Assembly (NCBI GenBank): GCA_963969365.1
Contig: OZ017746.1
Coordinates: forward strand, 1,240,001-1,304,000
Origin: Asterochloris sp. CNOR1
Lineage: Eukaryota > Chlorophyta > Trebouxiophyceae > Trebouxiales > Trebouxiaceae
Length of the DNA stretch: 64,000 bases
Direction of reading: 5' to 3'
Shown: positions 49,298 to 61,800 of the stretch, piece by piece
How positions within the stretch are numbered: the first letter of the stretch is position 1
How the letters are laid out: the number at the start of each line of letters is the position of its first letter
The notes under the pieces: model-generated
Database searches by the model: none
What the model was told of the DNA's origin: nothing
The model's input: only the letters and a program-made list of their open reading frames with translations
Made by a program: the position numbers and the translations under genes

Positions 49298-49529
49298 CCT
49301 GACAGTTGCTGTCTTTAGACAGCAGAGTAAGAGGCAACAGAACTACTCATTGAACTGATACAAGCGGATAGCAATCAACCTTTAACAAGCAGTCTACAAG
49401 TCAATTGTCACCTGAGTCAACTGTCACCTATGTCTCACTGGTGCGCCTCTGTGGCGGTTCAAACCTTACACAGCCATAGGTAGGGCCACCATCTTGCATC
49501 TGCCGAGATCATGCTTTAGTGCAGCAGGC
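49298..49529. promoter_or_regulatory. Divergent promoter region ATCase / ABC ATPase
   Basis: About 230 bases between opposed starts, AT-richer than the genes (around 49340-49420). It contains two close copies of CAACTGTCACCT-like sequence (about 49400-49430). No TATA box is evident. Confidence 0.45.
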
Positions 49530-52500
49530 ATGCCTGAGGGAGGTAGGGGCAGGGGCCACGGGCAATACTACAAAGCCAAGTACGGAGGGGGCAGGGGTGG
49601 CAGAGGAGGAAGCAGGGGCCGGCAAGGCCATGTGCCAGGCAAGCCATACAGGCTGCCTTGGCAGACGCGTTGCACTTGATTTCATGCCTTTCAGAGCAGC
49701 AATCACCCCGCACTCGTGGCTTGCTCAGCAAACGCATTGCTATCAATGTGATGTCACTGCTCTGCAGCCTGCCCGCATGCAGCTCACTCAGCCCCAATGG
49801 CTCATGTGCTGAGTTGTCACAGGGTCTCTGCAGGCCTTTCACGGGAGGCCCCCCCAGGAGAGGACCTTGCAGAGGACGCTCACGCAGGCATGGATGCCAC
49901 TAGCAGCAGCGGCGCTCAGGGCTCCCATGACGACCTGCTGCGCAACCTACAAGGAATTGATGGCCGCCCCTACGGCGCGTACAAGAGCCTGTGCGGCGCC
50001 TGGGCCTTTCCTGGCTTCCAGCTGCTCATTCACCATGTGCAGACAGACCCCTTCGCACCGCCGTCACGCTGCAGCGTCAGGGTGGGTGGGTTTTGGAATT
50101 GCATCGCAGAAGTGCAAGGGCATGTAGGTGACCGGCTGCCCAGTCTGTTGACTGTTGCATTGCAGGTCTTCATCAAGCACTACATGCCTTCTGCCCTGAT
50201 ACAGGACCAGGGCTGTGCGTTTGTGAACACAGCACTCCCCTGAGGAGCCTTCCTGCGCTGTGCAGGTCCCTGCAGCCGTTGCCAATTACCCTTGCGAGGT
50301 GATGAGGCCCCAGATCCGTCAGACTGCGCTGTGCGACTTCCTGACACGGCGCTTCAAGAGGCTCGTACGGGAAGCAGGTGGCCACTGCCCTGGTTGATGG
50401 CATCACAGCTTCTGTGTGCCTACTCTGCCCTCAGCGCATGAGCGCACAGCCTGCAGGCTTAGCAGCCTTGTGCCTAGATGATGGTGTGACATGCTGCCAG
50501 GTGCTGATGTGAGACAGCAGTCTGGTGGGTGGGGTGGCGCAAAGGGGGGTGAGGTTTCTATGGACGGCCCCGGCCAGCACGTCCTGGAGCGCACCTCCAT
50601 TCTGTTCAGCGATCAGGTGCACACGGCTGGGAGAAGCGTGACCGCTGATTCTCTCTTGCAAGTCTTTGACTGTGATCAGGAGATAGGTGCACACAGCGTA
50701 TTTCTCCAAACGCTTCTGTGCACACTGCTGGCACGTGTGCCTTGTGCTGCTCTTCTGCTGGTAGCCTGAGCTGGCACCCGTTCATGTTGACTCTGCTAAT
50801 TTACCCGGCGTTGCGACTTTCTAAACGCCTGGCTGGCTCTGCAGCCAAGACTCAGGCCCTGAGCACAAATGTCAGCGCCGCACAAGACGTTTTGGAGGCC
50901 TGCAGGGAGACTTGGAGGCGCGCTTCACCATGGCGCTGCCAGGCAGAGGCAGAAGCATCATGGGGGAATGGGCTGCCACTGTCCTTATCCAGGATCTGCC
51001 CAGGTCAGCAACACTTGCCAGCTTGGCATGTGTCAGACGCCGTCTTGTTCCCACAGCATCCGGCGCAGGGGGAGTGTGCTTGTGGCAGCTTGCAGTCTGA
51101 CACCAGAGCTGGACATGCCCTGCAACCTTACATCCCACTTTCTGTGCAGGTATGTCGAGCAGGGCCTGCTATACAGCAGCCAGCACCATGCTGCGCTGCA
51201 GCGCCATGTGCTCTCTGTGGAGGACCAGGAGTCCCTGCGCAGTCAAATCTCTGGGCTGCGCCTGGCAGCATTTGTGGCAGATGGGTCCATCTTGCCAAGG
51301 TGCGGGTATCTTGTCTCAGCTCAGGGCCAACAGGAGTGTCAGCCAGATCGGACGGGGGTCTACAAGCCGTCGTGAGGGCTCCCCCTCTAGGGCCCACCCT
51401 GTTTTCCTCCAAACCTGGCATGCATTTCAAGACTTGTGCTTGAGCATGGATCAAGTTCAGCACTGCTGTTGCACATTATTGAGAATCAGCTATGCTGGAA
51501 GTGAATGCAAATAGAGCTGGCAGTGCACTTCACACACACAAATCACTTTGCCCAGTCCAGAGTTGCTCTGCCTGATCTGCAGGACTTCAGGAGCGTCTGA
51601 TGGGCCAATGCCTTCCCCGCCTGCTGTTGCCTTCCAGAGCCCCTCTTCCCTAGCTATGGAGGTGCAGCTGCCCAACAGAGGCATTGTCAAAGGCATGGGA
51701 ATCCCCGTCGGGGTGACACTCATTGTGGGAGGCGGCTTCCATGGCAAGAGCACTCTGCTGAAGGCCCTGGAGATGGGAGTCTACAACAAGGCAAGCTGTG
51801 CTGCAGACACCTGCATCTGCAGAATGCTGTGGGAAGCTACACAGGCTGTGTGCAGCCTTCCCTAACAACATCTGGCGGAATGCAGGCTTGCTGTCCTTTG
51901 CTGTGTTCAGTGATGCAACTGCAGCCGTCCCAAGCTTCAAATCCAGCAGGTGCCTCTTGTCAGCGTGGCTCCCTGGGTGCAGGTGCCCGGGGATGGCAGG
52001 GAGCTGGTGGCCACAGATGCCTCGGCTGTCAAAATTCGAGCTGAGGATGGACGCATGGTGCAGGCCGTCGACATCAGCCCCTTCATCAGGAACCTCCCAT
52101 TTGGTGAGTCAGCGACTGCACTGTATGCAGGGAAGGCTGCAGCAGAGCATGACATGCAGGTTGACCGCCCTACAGCCACTCATTATGTGCAGCAAGAAGC
52201 CCTTCATGCCATGAGCAGTGCCTGCAACAAGGTGCTGCAGCCCGCTCTGCACACGCTTGCATGTGGTCACTCAGCTTGCTGCACCACCCAGCAACCATAG
52301 TGGATTCGTAAGGTCTGGAAACGACGTGCTTGCTGCAGGGCGGGACACCACCATTTTCAGCACTGAGGATGCCAGCGGCAGCACCAGCCAGGCAGCCAAC
52401 ATCCAGGAAGCACTTGAGGCTGGATCACAGCTACTGCTCCTGGACGAGGACACCTGCGCCACCAACTTCATGATTCGCGATGCAAGAATGCAGGTCAGCT

Positions 52501-53740
52501 TGCCTCATGGAGGCTGCCAGCCCGCAGAGCACCTCTGGAGACATCCACAGTTGTGGACTCAGGGTAGTCCCATGGCCTGTCTGATGCACAGCAAGGCTGG
52601 CAGCTTTCCATGCACGTCCAAGGCAACTCTGCAATGGTTCATGCTCGCTGACAGCAGGCCTCCTGGCATCCTGCTTGCCTGCACAGCACCTCATGATTGC
52701 GGCAGAGCGATCTTCCGACTTCAGCTAGCGCAAGCACATTCCTGTTGTTGCCTGCTCAATGCAGCTTCTGTTCAGAGCTTGTAGACTGCTTGTGGTCCAC
52801 TTGCAGGAGCTGGTGTCTGCAGACAAAGAGCCGGTTCAGCCGTACATCAACAACATCTGTGCCCTGGCAGCAAAGGGCGTGTCAAGCATACTTGTCATGG
52901 GCAGCAGCGGGTGTGTCTGTCCTGTTCAGCTGAGACACTTCATTGGCAGCTCTACGTGTCAACAGCAAGCTGCTGCTCACAGCACTGCATCAATTTATGC
53001 ACGCAGCACTGCTCATCTGCATGCTTCAATATCCCACCGCCTGATCTTCCTGCATTCCTGGTGCAGTGACTACTTCAGTGTGGCAGACCATGTGATCTGC
53101 ATGGACTCCTTTGCAGCTTCAGATGTCACTGTGGAAGCCAAAAGCATTGCGCAGCAGCATGGCGCTCCAGCAGCCCTGCAGGGCGCAACAGACATCGCCC
53201 CAATCAGGCGCCGCGCAGTCAGAGACCTGTTACCAGGCTCAGGTCAGGGCAAGCAACCTGTTCATGTGCTTTGACTGTGCTGCCAGCATTGCACAGGGTC
53301 CTTAAGGTGAATGCTAATGCGACACAGGTGGCACTTGCAGGCGGACCTAGAGGCATGAAGGTCATTGCAAGGTCATTGAAGCTCATCTCCCTGGGCGACA
53401 TGGACCTTGACCTGCAGTGTACTGAGCAGCTGGCAGAGAATTCGCAGACCAGGGCAATTGGCGATGCGCTGTTCCTCTTTCAGGGCATGCTGGGCAGGAG
53501 TGCTGGCCTCAGTGATCTGCTGGACCAGCTGGAGGCAGCAATGAACTTGAAGGTGGGGTCGTGGTCATGGGCCTATCTGCCTGTCGCTTTCTCAAGAGAC
53601 GAGGACAATTGTTTGCTCTGCAGGGTTTGGATAAAATCTCTCGGCGTCAGTGCCCAGGTGACCTGGCAAGGCCGCGCCGCATGGAGCTGGCAGCAGCTGT
53701 CAACCGGCTTCGCAGTGCTAAACTGGAGCAGCTGCCTTGA
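49530..53740 (+). CDS. ABC-class ATPase (PF09818-like) with N-terminal RGG-type region
   Basis: Predicted P-loop ATPase of the 'ATPase of the ABC class' family, whose role is not established. The start ATG at 49530 opens with MPEGGRGRGHGQYYKAKYGG and further Gly/Arg repeats resembling an RNA-binding RGG tract. Family segments follow: GIDGRPYGAYKSLCGAWAFP, LLIHHVQTDPFAPPSRC, GRGRSIMGEWAATVLIQDLP, VEDQESLRSQISGLRLAAFV, the Walker A GGGFHGKSTLLKALEMGVYN, DISPFIRNLPFG, TSQAANIQEALEAGSQLLLL directly followed by the Walker B acidic DEDTCATNFM, and GVSSILVMGSSG. The last exon ends at TGA 53738-53740. The order and spacing match bacterial members, which lack the RGG part. The intron at 51791-51982 uses a GC donor. 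No signal peptide or membrane segment is seen. Confidence 0.88.
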
Positions 53741-53789
53741 TGACAAGGTGAAAGCTTTGTCAATGATGTGACCGTTCATTAATTGATCT

Positions 53790-54734
53790 CTAAGGCTCAG
53801 CAGAGGCATGTGAGGGGTTGTCTGACTGACTTTTGACAAGCCTGCCGGCTTCTGTGCGCTGCCACTTCTCTGTGACAGCAACCCAACTGCTTTGCTGTCG
53901 GCTTGGGGGAGACCTGGCTGCTCCAAGCAGCAGCTGCGATGGCTCCCTCTTGGGTGGGGCAGCACTGGTGGGCACTGGCTGTGTACTGCTGTACTGCATG
54001 CTCAGCACCAGAGGGCTTGTGCCGATGTCCACTCGTTGCCTGGTGCTGCGGTCCTGGTTCAAGGCAGCAGGCAGGGGCCCCAGCTTGTCCTGCGTTGCGC
54101 AGCTGTGGCAACTGCGCCTGCACACCTGTGACCATGCCACACAGCCAGCAGCAGAGAGCGCCAGGGTGAGCAGCGCCATTCGCCACATTGTTTGTTGCTG
54201 GTGCTGCTGAGCCTGGATGTTCCAGCCGTCTCCTTGTGTGCAGTCCGGTCTGCCCATGCTGGCTGCTGCAGGCTGGCGCAGGTCTGCTTGGCACACAGGA
54301 TGGAGCTCAGGCGGGAATGTCTGGCGACAGGTCAGGGACAGAGCTGCTGCCTGCAGGAGGCTGTGCATCGTGTCTGGCGCCATCCAGCAAGCCTCGGAGT
54401 CTCTGCTTTCTTGCAGGAGAAGGCTGCCATGTGGCAGAGAGGCTGCCACTGCAGCGCGCCGTTCCTGTTCACCACCAATGCTTGGAGGGTGGTCCAGCTG
54501 CAGCGGGGAAGGAAGTTCTGCCTGGCAGGCAGCAGCTGGAAGCTGGATGTTCAGTTGGGCCACTCCATGTGTGAAGGCCAGGAAGGAGGTCCACACAGGC
54601 TGCACGCTGCAGCTGCTTGAGTACACCTCAACTTTGCCCAGCAGCTGCGTGCTGCCTGGGATGTCTGCTGTCAGCACATACTCTGTTTCTGATGCCCAGT
54701 CTGTGCCTGCTTGCAGTCTGGCCTCAATCTGCAT
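53790..54734 (-). CDS. Uninterrupted 314-codon ORF, possible single-span membrane protein
   Basis: The longest intron-free minus-strand frame here, from ATG at 54734 to the stop at 53790. It begins MQIEARLQAGTDWASETEYV followed by strand-like TADIPGSTQLLGKVEVYSSS. A hydrophobic stretch RMALLTLALSAAGCVAWSQV near residue 190 could span a membrane. The C-terminus is basic and Ser/Pro-rich. I do not recognise it. It sits 49 bases from the convergent ABC ATPase stop, and GC-rich DNA can hold long frames by chance. Some of it may be intron, because several GT and AG sites in consensus are present. The N-terminal ~75 residues look most protein-like. Confidence 0.4.
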   Translation of the reverse strand: MQIEARLQAGTDWASETEYVLTADIPGSTQLLGKVEVYSSSCSVQPVWTSFLAFTHGVAQLNIQLPAAACQAELPSPLQLDHPPSIGGEQERRAAVAASLPHGSLLLQESRDSEACWMAPDTMHSLLQAAALSLTCRQTFPPELHPVCQADLRQPAAASMGRPDCTQGDGWNIQAQQHQQQTMWRMALLTLALSAAGCVAWSQVCRRSCHSCATQDKLGPLPAALNQDRSTRQRVDIGTSPLVLSMQYSSTQPVPTSAAPPKREPSQLLLGAARSPPSRQQSSWVAVTEKWQRTEAGRLVKSQSDNPSHASAEP

Positions 54735-55093
54735 CTAACAACAATCAAGCAGGATAGGAAGCACCAGACATTGATGAACTCAGCTCACATGCTACCTGAA
54801 TACCCCACTGCAGCCTCAGCCTGATATCAAGATGTGTGTAAGGCTGAGCTGCCAGTATCTGCCTGCACTTTGCAGGGTGTGCTCAGAGGCCACCAATCTG
54901 CCTGATGAGGAGGTATTTGGCAAGCCTCTCACCCATGCAGCAGAAGACCGGAGCACCTTGCCACGCAAAGAGCACCACACAGCCACAGGACAGCCGGGGG
55001 CATCCTCCTGTCCGGAATAGCAGCGATCAGGGGGAGCCCGCCCAAAATGAATCAGGTCAAACTTTTTATTAGCTGCTCTTAGTCCTCTCCACA

Positions 55094-58000
55094 ATGCAGG
55101 CTGCAGCACCACAGTCAGTTTTGGACCCGCCTCAAGCTGTAGCAAAAGTACGCAGAAGGTTGTCCAGATGTCGGTGCCTTGCCAAAAGGAGGCGACATCA
55201 GGAGGATCTCGACCTGGAGGGCCAGAAGGTACATCAGGCTCTTTCAGGCAGATGTGCATTGGCTTGCTGCAAAGACAGCGCCGCATGCACCCTTTTGACA
55301 TCTTACAGCTCTTGCTCTTGTAGGTCATGGTGACTGGCACTGGGCCTGCGGTGAAGTCTGCTGTGCTATTGGCGCTGGATCGCGGGGCCACAGTGCAGAC
55401 AGAATGTCCACAGCTGCAGCGCGATCCTGAGGTGCAGCAGAGCATCGAGTTCCTACGTCTCCAGCCTGCAGACGAGCATATCACTGCAGGGGAGATGCTA
55501 GACACAGACATGCTGGTAGGCAGGCCTGCGATTGCCAGGAGCACACCCACAACACCCTTTGCTAACTGTTTGCTGCGCACAAGCAAGGGCAAACCGATTG
55601 ACAGCAACTGAGCCAATCTGAGCTGCCTTTCTGGGGATGCAGGTCCTCCCTGCCCTCAGCTCCTGGACAAGGCAGGCCGTCGAAGCAGTGGAGCGGGGCG
55701 CACCCGCCACGTCAGGGCTTGGCTTTGCCTTTGAAGCCCTGCCCCCAAACTTCCCTGTGGCGGCCGTCACAGGCAGCAGTGGCAAAGCCTCGGTGGCCAA
55801 CTATTGCAGCCAGTTTCTGGGGTGAGTGCCAGCAACACCATCACCATCACCATCAGATGTTCCATGTAAGGGCGGGCAGAGCAGATCAAATATTTGTGAC
55901 ACAAACCTTTGCTCCCAGGCTCCCAGCACATTAGTGTCCAGCTCTGACAGGGTTTTTGTGTGTTTTACATGTTTCAATGGGCTCCAAGCTGAGCATCACG
56001 TTCTCAACTGATGCAGAATGTCAGGCCTGAATGCCTGGAGTGGCTCAGATTCAGTGCCCCTGACCCACCTAGCTCTTTCGCTCAGGCAAGGCAAGCCCCT
56101 GTCAGTCTGTGCTGCTGCGCTGCATCAGCAGGCCAGTGTTCGTGCTGTGCCCATCTCTATGACTGGATATGCTCGAGACAAGCCCGCCAGCTTTGCACTG
56201 CTCTAAAGTCTGAAGGTTGGAAGCTAGTCAGGCCTTCATGCAGGCGCAGACTATGAGGCAGCAGCCGTGCCAGCCCCCTCTCACCAGCTGGCTCTGGCAG
56301 GGGCCACAGCCCCACAGGCTGCAGCAGTGCTCAACTGCACTCCCGAGCAGCTAGACCTGCATGGCTCGCTGGCCCGCCAGGCAGCCGCCATGTGCAAAGT
56401 CTTCTCGCGCATGGGCCCATCCCAGGTGGCTGCCATTCCTGCAGGTGGGCTGCCTGCATGGCACTCTGCAAGCTTCCTGCCTGCAGCTCTTTCTGTGGTT
56501 GCGCTACCTGCATGGCACCCACCACCTGCCGCTCACACGCAGGCCTGAGCCCCTGCCTTGGTATGCGCTTGATTGTGCTGGAGGCAGCACATAATGCTTG
56601 CGCACTGCAGGCAACTCAGTGCTGAGAAGTGCTGTGCCTGTGCAGGGGATGATCTGGTGGCTGACATGGCGGCAACCGGCGGTGGCACTGGGCGCAGAGC
56701 GTGGCTGGGCCGCCTCCCAGGGGTGCGTGTGACAGGCAGCCATGCTCAGCTCATGCTCCCAGGCAGGTTCCTGCTGCATAGACCGCTTCCATTGTCACGG
56801 TCAGCCATACATCCTTGCTGGGGCGCACGTGCCTGCCACGTGTTACTCAAGCTTGCAGCCTGCTGCCATCAGGTGCTGCACTGTGTCCTGCATGACCTTA
56901 CAGTGACATGGTCTGGCATGCATGGTCTAAGCATGGCTGCAGGACATGGCGACATCTCCACGCTGGACTTGAGCTGCCTGCCAGCCGCAGGAGCTCACAA
57001 CACGGCTAATGCTGCCACGGCTGCACTGCTGGCGGCCAGCCTGGGTGTGGGGGTGTCGCCTGCAAGCCTGCAGAGGACAATCCCCCTCTTGAAGGCGCCT
57101 CCACACAGGTGCGCATTGGTGCTGTTCAGCTGTCATGTCTGCCCTTCCTGGCTGACGCAGCAGCCTGGCTCGCTTTGGAGGGCAGTGCCGGGGTCTGGCT
57201 CCGCAGGGCAGAGCACTATAGCAGCACAGGCCCACTTTGCATTGGCTGCGCAAGCCAGCAGGCGATGTGTCCCTTTGCCACAAATGACCAGGTCTTAGAC
57301 GGGTGTGCTCCCTCCCCTGCAGGTTGCAGTCCCTGGGGCAACGTGAGGGAGTCCACTTTGTGGACGACTCTGCAAGCTGTACTGTTGAGTCCACCATTGC
57401 AGGTGAGGTCACCATTGCGGGTGGGGCTCAGGCTGCCATCAACACCTGTGCATTGGTCAGGGTGGCCTGTGAAATTGTTGTGTTGCCACTGCATGTCACC
57501 CTGCACCTTTTGCCTGATTGTGGCCACTCCTGCAGGCAAGATGCGTCTTCAAGCAGCGAGGCAATCTATATGCACCTCCATGCCACACGCCTCTGCATGA
57601 CACCCTGCACATCAGGCCATGCCGTGGCGTCCCCTGCAGGTTTGCAGAGCCTCCACCAGCCCACTGTCCTTCTAATTGGTGGGGAGTCTACTGCAGAGCA
57701 GGATGGCAGCCTGGGCTTTGCTCAGCTGGGAAAATTTGTGGAGGGGCACAGGTGGGCTGCTGGACAGTGGTCATGATCGTGTGGGCAGCCCAGCTGTCAG
57801 CCCCATGCTTGCAACCCTGTTCATTGAAGTGCTGATGCTGTCTGGCGACTCCTCTTGACTGCTTGCCAGGAGACCATGCCTGGTGCAGCCGAAGTGGCAC
57901 ACTTACCTTGCATGTGCATTGGACTAGAACTGGGCTGAGCAAGCATCTCATAGCTGTGTGTCCCTGGGTCAGCTATGCTGCCTGTTCGCATGCAGCCTGG

Positions 58001-58498
58001 ACTCGTGGTGCTCCACAGTAGTGGCTTATGGGCGGGATGCAGGCCGCATAGCACATGAGCTGCAGCCCTTCCGCACAACCTGCCTGACGGCCGGGACGTT
58101 GGCAGACGCCGTGGAGCTCGCCGTCGAGCTGGCGCAGCCAGGTGGGTGCTGGCAGCAGCCTGTTTGGTCTGCAGGGGTGTAGCATGTCTCAGCACTGGGG
58201 CCAATGGCAATACCATTTCTTAGCCCTGAGGCCCAGGCCTGGGGACATTGACAGGGGCCAGAGCCTGTGCCCAGATGCGCCTGAGAGATTTTAATCCTAC
58301 CCTGCAGCATCAGCTGTGTCCAAACCTCTGCTATTGCCTGCAGGTGATGCTGTTCTGCTGAGCCCAGCGTGTGGCACCGGGTCTGAGTTCAGAAGCAGGG
58401 ATCGACGAGGCGAGGTCTTTGCCTCACTGCTGCCGCCAGCAAAGTCCTCACCAACTGGTGTGTTGAGAACTCAAGTATCTCAAAGCACTGGGGACTGA
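55094..58498 (+). CDS. MURD: MurD-like UDP-MurNAc-alanine:D-glutamate ligase
   Basis: MurD adds D-glutamate in peptidoglycan precursor synthesis; in algae and mosses it would act in the plastid. Exon 1 (55094 to about 55228) is Arg-rich and could be a transit peptide. Later exons show TGTGPAVKSAVLLALDRGA (Rossmann-like N-domain), a P-loop AAVTGSSGKASVANY, AVLNCTPEQLDLHGSLARQA, AAGAHNTANAATAALLAASL, VHFVDDSASCTVESTIAG, TVLLIGGESTAEQDGSL, VVAYGRDAGRIAHEL, and the diagnostic C-terminal GDAVLLSPACGTGSEFRSRD with RRGEVFASLL. The order matches MurD rather than MurC, MurE or folylpolyglutamate synthase. The P-loop is altered: the residue after the conserved Lys, normally Ser or Thr, is Ala. Exon joints in the middle are not all resolved, so integrity is unproven. 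Confidence 0.8.
55835..55856. repeat. Short CACCAT microsatellite
   Basis: About three and a half CACCAT units just after the exon carrying the P-loop of the MurD-like gene, within the intron. It is too short to mean more than local slippage. Confidence 0.7.
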
Positions 58499-58884
58499 CC
58501 CCAAAAAGCGCTTGCCGCTTTACAGTTGAGCAAATTTGATGAAGAAGTGTTATTTGATGATTGAAGAACAAGCGCACAGTTGCCAACAAGCCCTGATGTG
58601 GGCAACATACACCAAAGGGCGATGGCCATCGCACCTCAGTGCATGCACAGCAGCTACAGGGAAATACAGAAAACACATGGAACTTCGTAGAGCTTAGAAG
58701 GAGGCAATAGCTCTGCTGTACAACATAGCAAATTGTGAGGTTGTGAGGGGAGCTTGTCTTCCAGTGGGCATCAGTGTACAAATCATGAAAGGTGAACTGG
58801 TGAAATGGGCTTCAGATACATTTTTGTATGGCGCCAGGCCTGTCAGCCAGCCCGCAACCTGCTCTCAGAGCCACAGCACGCCCT
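58499..58884. other. Convergent intergenic stretch
   Basis: Between the stops of the MurD-like and F-box/vWA genes. It is clearly AT-richer than the genes. A minus-strand TGTAA occurs near 58522. I see no RNA gene, repeat or ORF of note. Confidence 0.6.
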
Positions 58885-61800
58885 TCACCACGATGAGTGT
58901 GGGTGCACTGCGAGTGCCAGGTATCGGTTGCTGGCTTGACCGCCCCCAAAGGCTTCAATGATGCTGTCAAGCACATCTCGATCCACACCTGGGGAGAGAG
59001 GGCAACATGCGCTGGTGAGGGGCAGTGGTCAGCTGCACAGCGCATAGCAGGGGCAGTTGCCACAGCCATGACACTGATGCAAGCTTGACATGAGAGCTGC
59101 ATGCACAAATCCAGCAGTGCTGCATGCTCACCTCTCCCAACTCCCAGCCCGAACAGTGCTGCATGCTGCTGCTCATCACTCAGATGCTGAGCAGTGTGGA
59201 CTGCCTCACGACCTGCAGCAGCCCAGCGCAGCCATCAGAGTGCCAATGCCTGCCCTGTCAGGCATGCTGTGTTTGCACAGACAGCCAAAATATTTGAGGC
59301 CAGAAGGATCCCTGACGCTGGCACTCACCCTGGTAGTGATCCACACGCCCATCTGTGAGCAACACCACTGATCGCGCCCCTTCTGGGGCCACTAAGCTTT
59401 TCAGCAGCTGCCCAGCCACTCGCACCGCCTCTGCAATGCAGGTTCCGCCATTCATGCGAGCCTGCAGATGCGGCAATGTTCTGAAATGAGGCCCTGATGA
59501 TCTTGGCCTGATACAATGCATAGTCAGGTGGCAGGACAGCGACTGTCCAGCCAGCACACGGCAGGGGCTGCCCTGAAGGAGTGCAACTTTTGCCAAGCGT
59601 GATCAACTGCTGCTGTACTACATAGCGCAGGCTGCTGTGCTGCAACGCCTGATGGCGCCCAGACATCACCCTGCCAAGGGCTGGGGCGCCGGCCTCCCAA
59701 GCATCACTCCCTCACCATGCCAGAGATACAGTCCTCCACTGCCTCCGCCCTGGGGATGCCCAGGGGTAGCTCTACGCAGGCGCCGTTTGAGAACTGCACC
59801 AGCCCAGCCTGCACAATGTGCTGGCCATCATCAGCTTGGCCGCTCAACCCTGGCAGCCTGGTGTGCTACAGCCAAGGCAGGCTCATGGCCAGGCAGCCTC
59901 TCATGGGGCCCAAGCCGTGGCAGGATTTGATGCCACCTGACAGGCTGCAGCACTTCTTTGTGATGCCAGGACAGTGCTGAGAACAGACTGGACATACATA
60001 ACTGACCTTGCATTCTGGATGCGCAGCATGTAACGACTCAATGGCCAGCTTTGCGAAGGTAGTCATGGTGCTGAAGTCGTCTGCATGTGCATAGGCAGCT
60101 GCTGAAGTCGGGTGCAGATAACTATTATAAAACATTGCTCGTCGGGAATGCACGAGAGATGCTGCAGGTAAGTTGTCTCTCCCTCACATACACCTCAGTA
60201 CAGTGCGGGGCATATATGAAACATGAAACATCGCTCAGTGGGAATGCAGGAAGAGATGCTGCAGGTACATTGTCTCAACCTCACTTACGCCTCAGTAAAG
60301 TCAGGTGCAGATATGAACATAAAACATTACTCAGTGGGAATGCAGGAAGAGATGCTGCAGGTGATTTGTCTCACCCTCAGTCACAGAGCCAGACCCGTCC
60401 AGCAGGAAGACTACCCCGCCTGGCGTACCCTCGCTGCCGCTGCCCGCATGCTGCACAATCTCTCCCACCATGGCCTGCAGGCAGGGGGGCCTGAGATAGT
60501 GGCAGGTACAGCTCAGGGTGTATAACAAGCCAAGCATGCAGCTGCCTGGTGACAGTTGACAGAGGTGTCGGCTGCACCCTGAACCAGCCATGCTTCTGCA
60601 GGCACCGCAGAAAGCAGCAAGCGTAGACAGCACATGCCTGGACCACCTGCAGGCAGGCAGGCCACAATTCCACCTGTGCATGCTTCTGAAGACTTGAGTG
60701 GAAACAGCACAGGTAGCACGTGCCAGCAGGAATGGTGGTCAAACTCCTGGCGCCGGCGGTGAATTTGACCAATGCTGTCAGCACCCGCTGTGCAATCAGC
60801 GCCTGCTGGGTCCTGAGGCAGCCTGGGTGGGGGGTGTGTCCCCACCTGGACCTCGTGGGGGCAGGCCTTTACCCAGGGGGTGCTGGCCTGGTCCTGGAGC
60901 GCCTTGCTGCGGAACAGCTTCTTCCACCCGCCCGCCACCTTCACCGCGCGCTGTGTGATGCGATTGCTGGCCGCCAGCGACCCCCAGCGCCCCACCCACA
61001 GCTTCTCCCAGTGCTCATCGTCATCCTGCAGGGGCAGCAGAACGTTGCACTGATGGGCTGGGGGGGTTACCTGAACATGTCCCCAGTGCCTGTGGTGTAC
61101 AATGGCAGTTCATGCACATGAACGCGGTGCAGATCAGATTGAGGCCCCCCAGCTGGTGCGGGTCGTTGGTCCATACTGCTGGTCGGTGGTGCACAGTGCA
61201 GGGGCAGCAGGAGTTGCAGCAACAAGCTTGGGGAAGTTCTTGCAATCTCCCCTTTGATTGTGGTATCATGCAGTGCTGGCTAGCTCCTGTGGTGGCAGCA
61301 ACTCGTGCTGGTGCACACTGTGCAGCTCAATTCAAGCACTGCTGATGACGCCACTGTTGAGCGCTGGCCGATGCTGCTGCACCGGTACTAGCAGACCAGG
61401 TAGGTTGGCACATCTGCAGGACGGACTCTCCTGGTGGTCCCTCTGACCAGTGAGGCCTCCAACAATCAGACAACAGCTTGCCCAGCCGCTCTGCCCAGCA
61501 GTTGCTCCCCCTGAGGTGTGGACTGCCAACCCCTCACGGTGAGCTGGGTTGGCAGAAGGATGCTTGAGGGCTGCCGTGAAGCATCAGCAGGCCTTAAACA
61601 GCTGAGGTGACCCTGCAGCACCTGTGCCAGGTGCCCTGCCCGCTCACCGCAAGGCTCCTGAACCTTGTCGACACCTGTGCAAGGACAGCCAGCTGCTGGT
61701 GGCACAGCAGGCTCCCAATTGCACTTAGCAGCTCAGGTGGCAACCGGTCGATGATGGCTTCCTGCCTAGCACGGCCCAGAGCCTGCGGGCCAGTGCTCCA

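Noticed and set aside
55637-55825. The P-loop exon considered as MurC, MurE or folylpolyglutamate synthase.
   Set aside because: The C-terminal LLSPAC-type motif and the order of the DDSASC and GGE segments fit MurD better than the other ligases.
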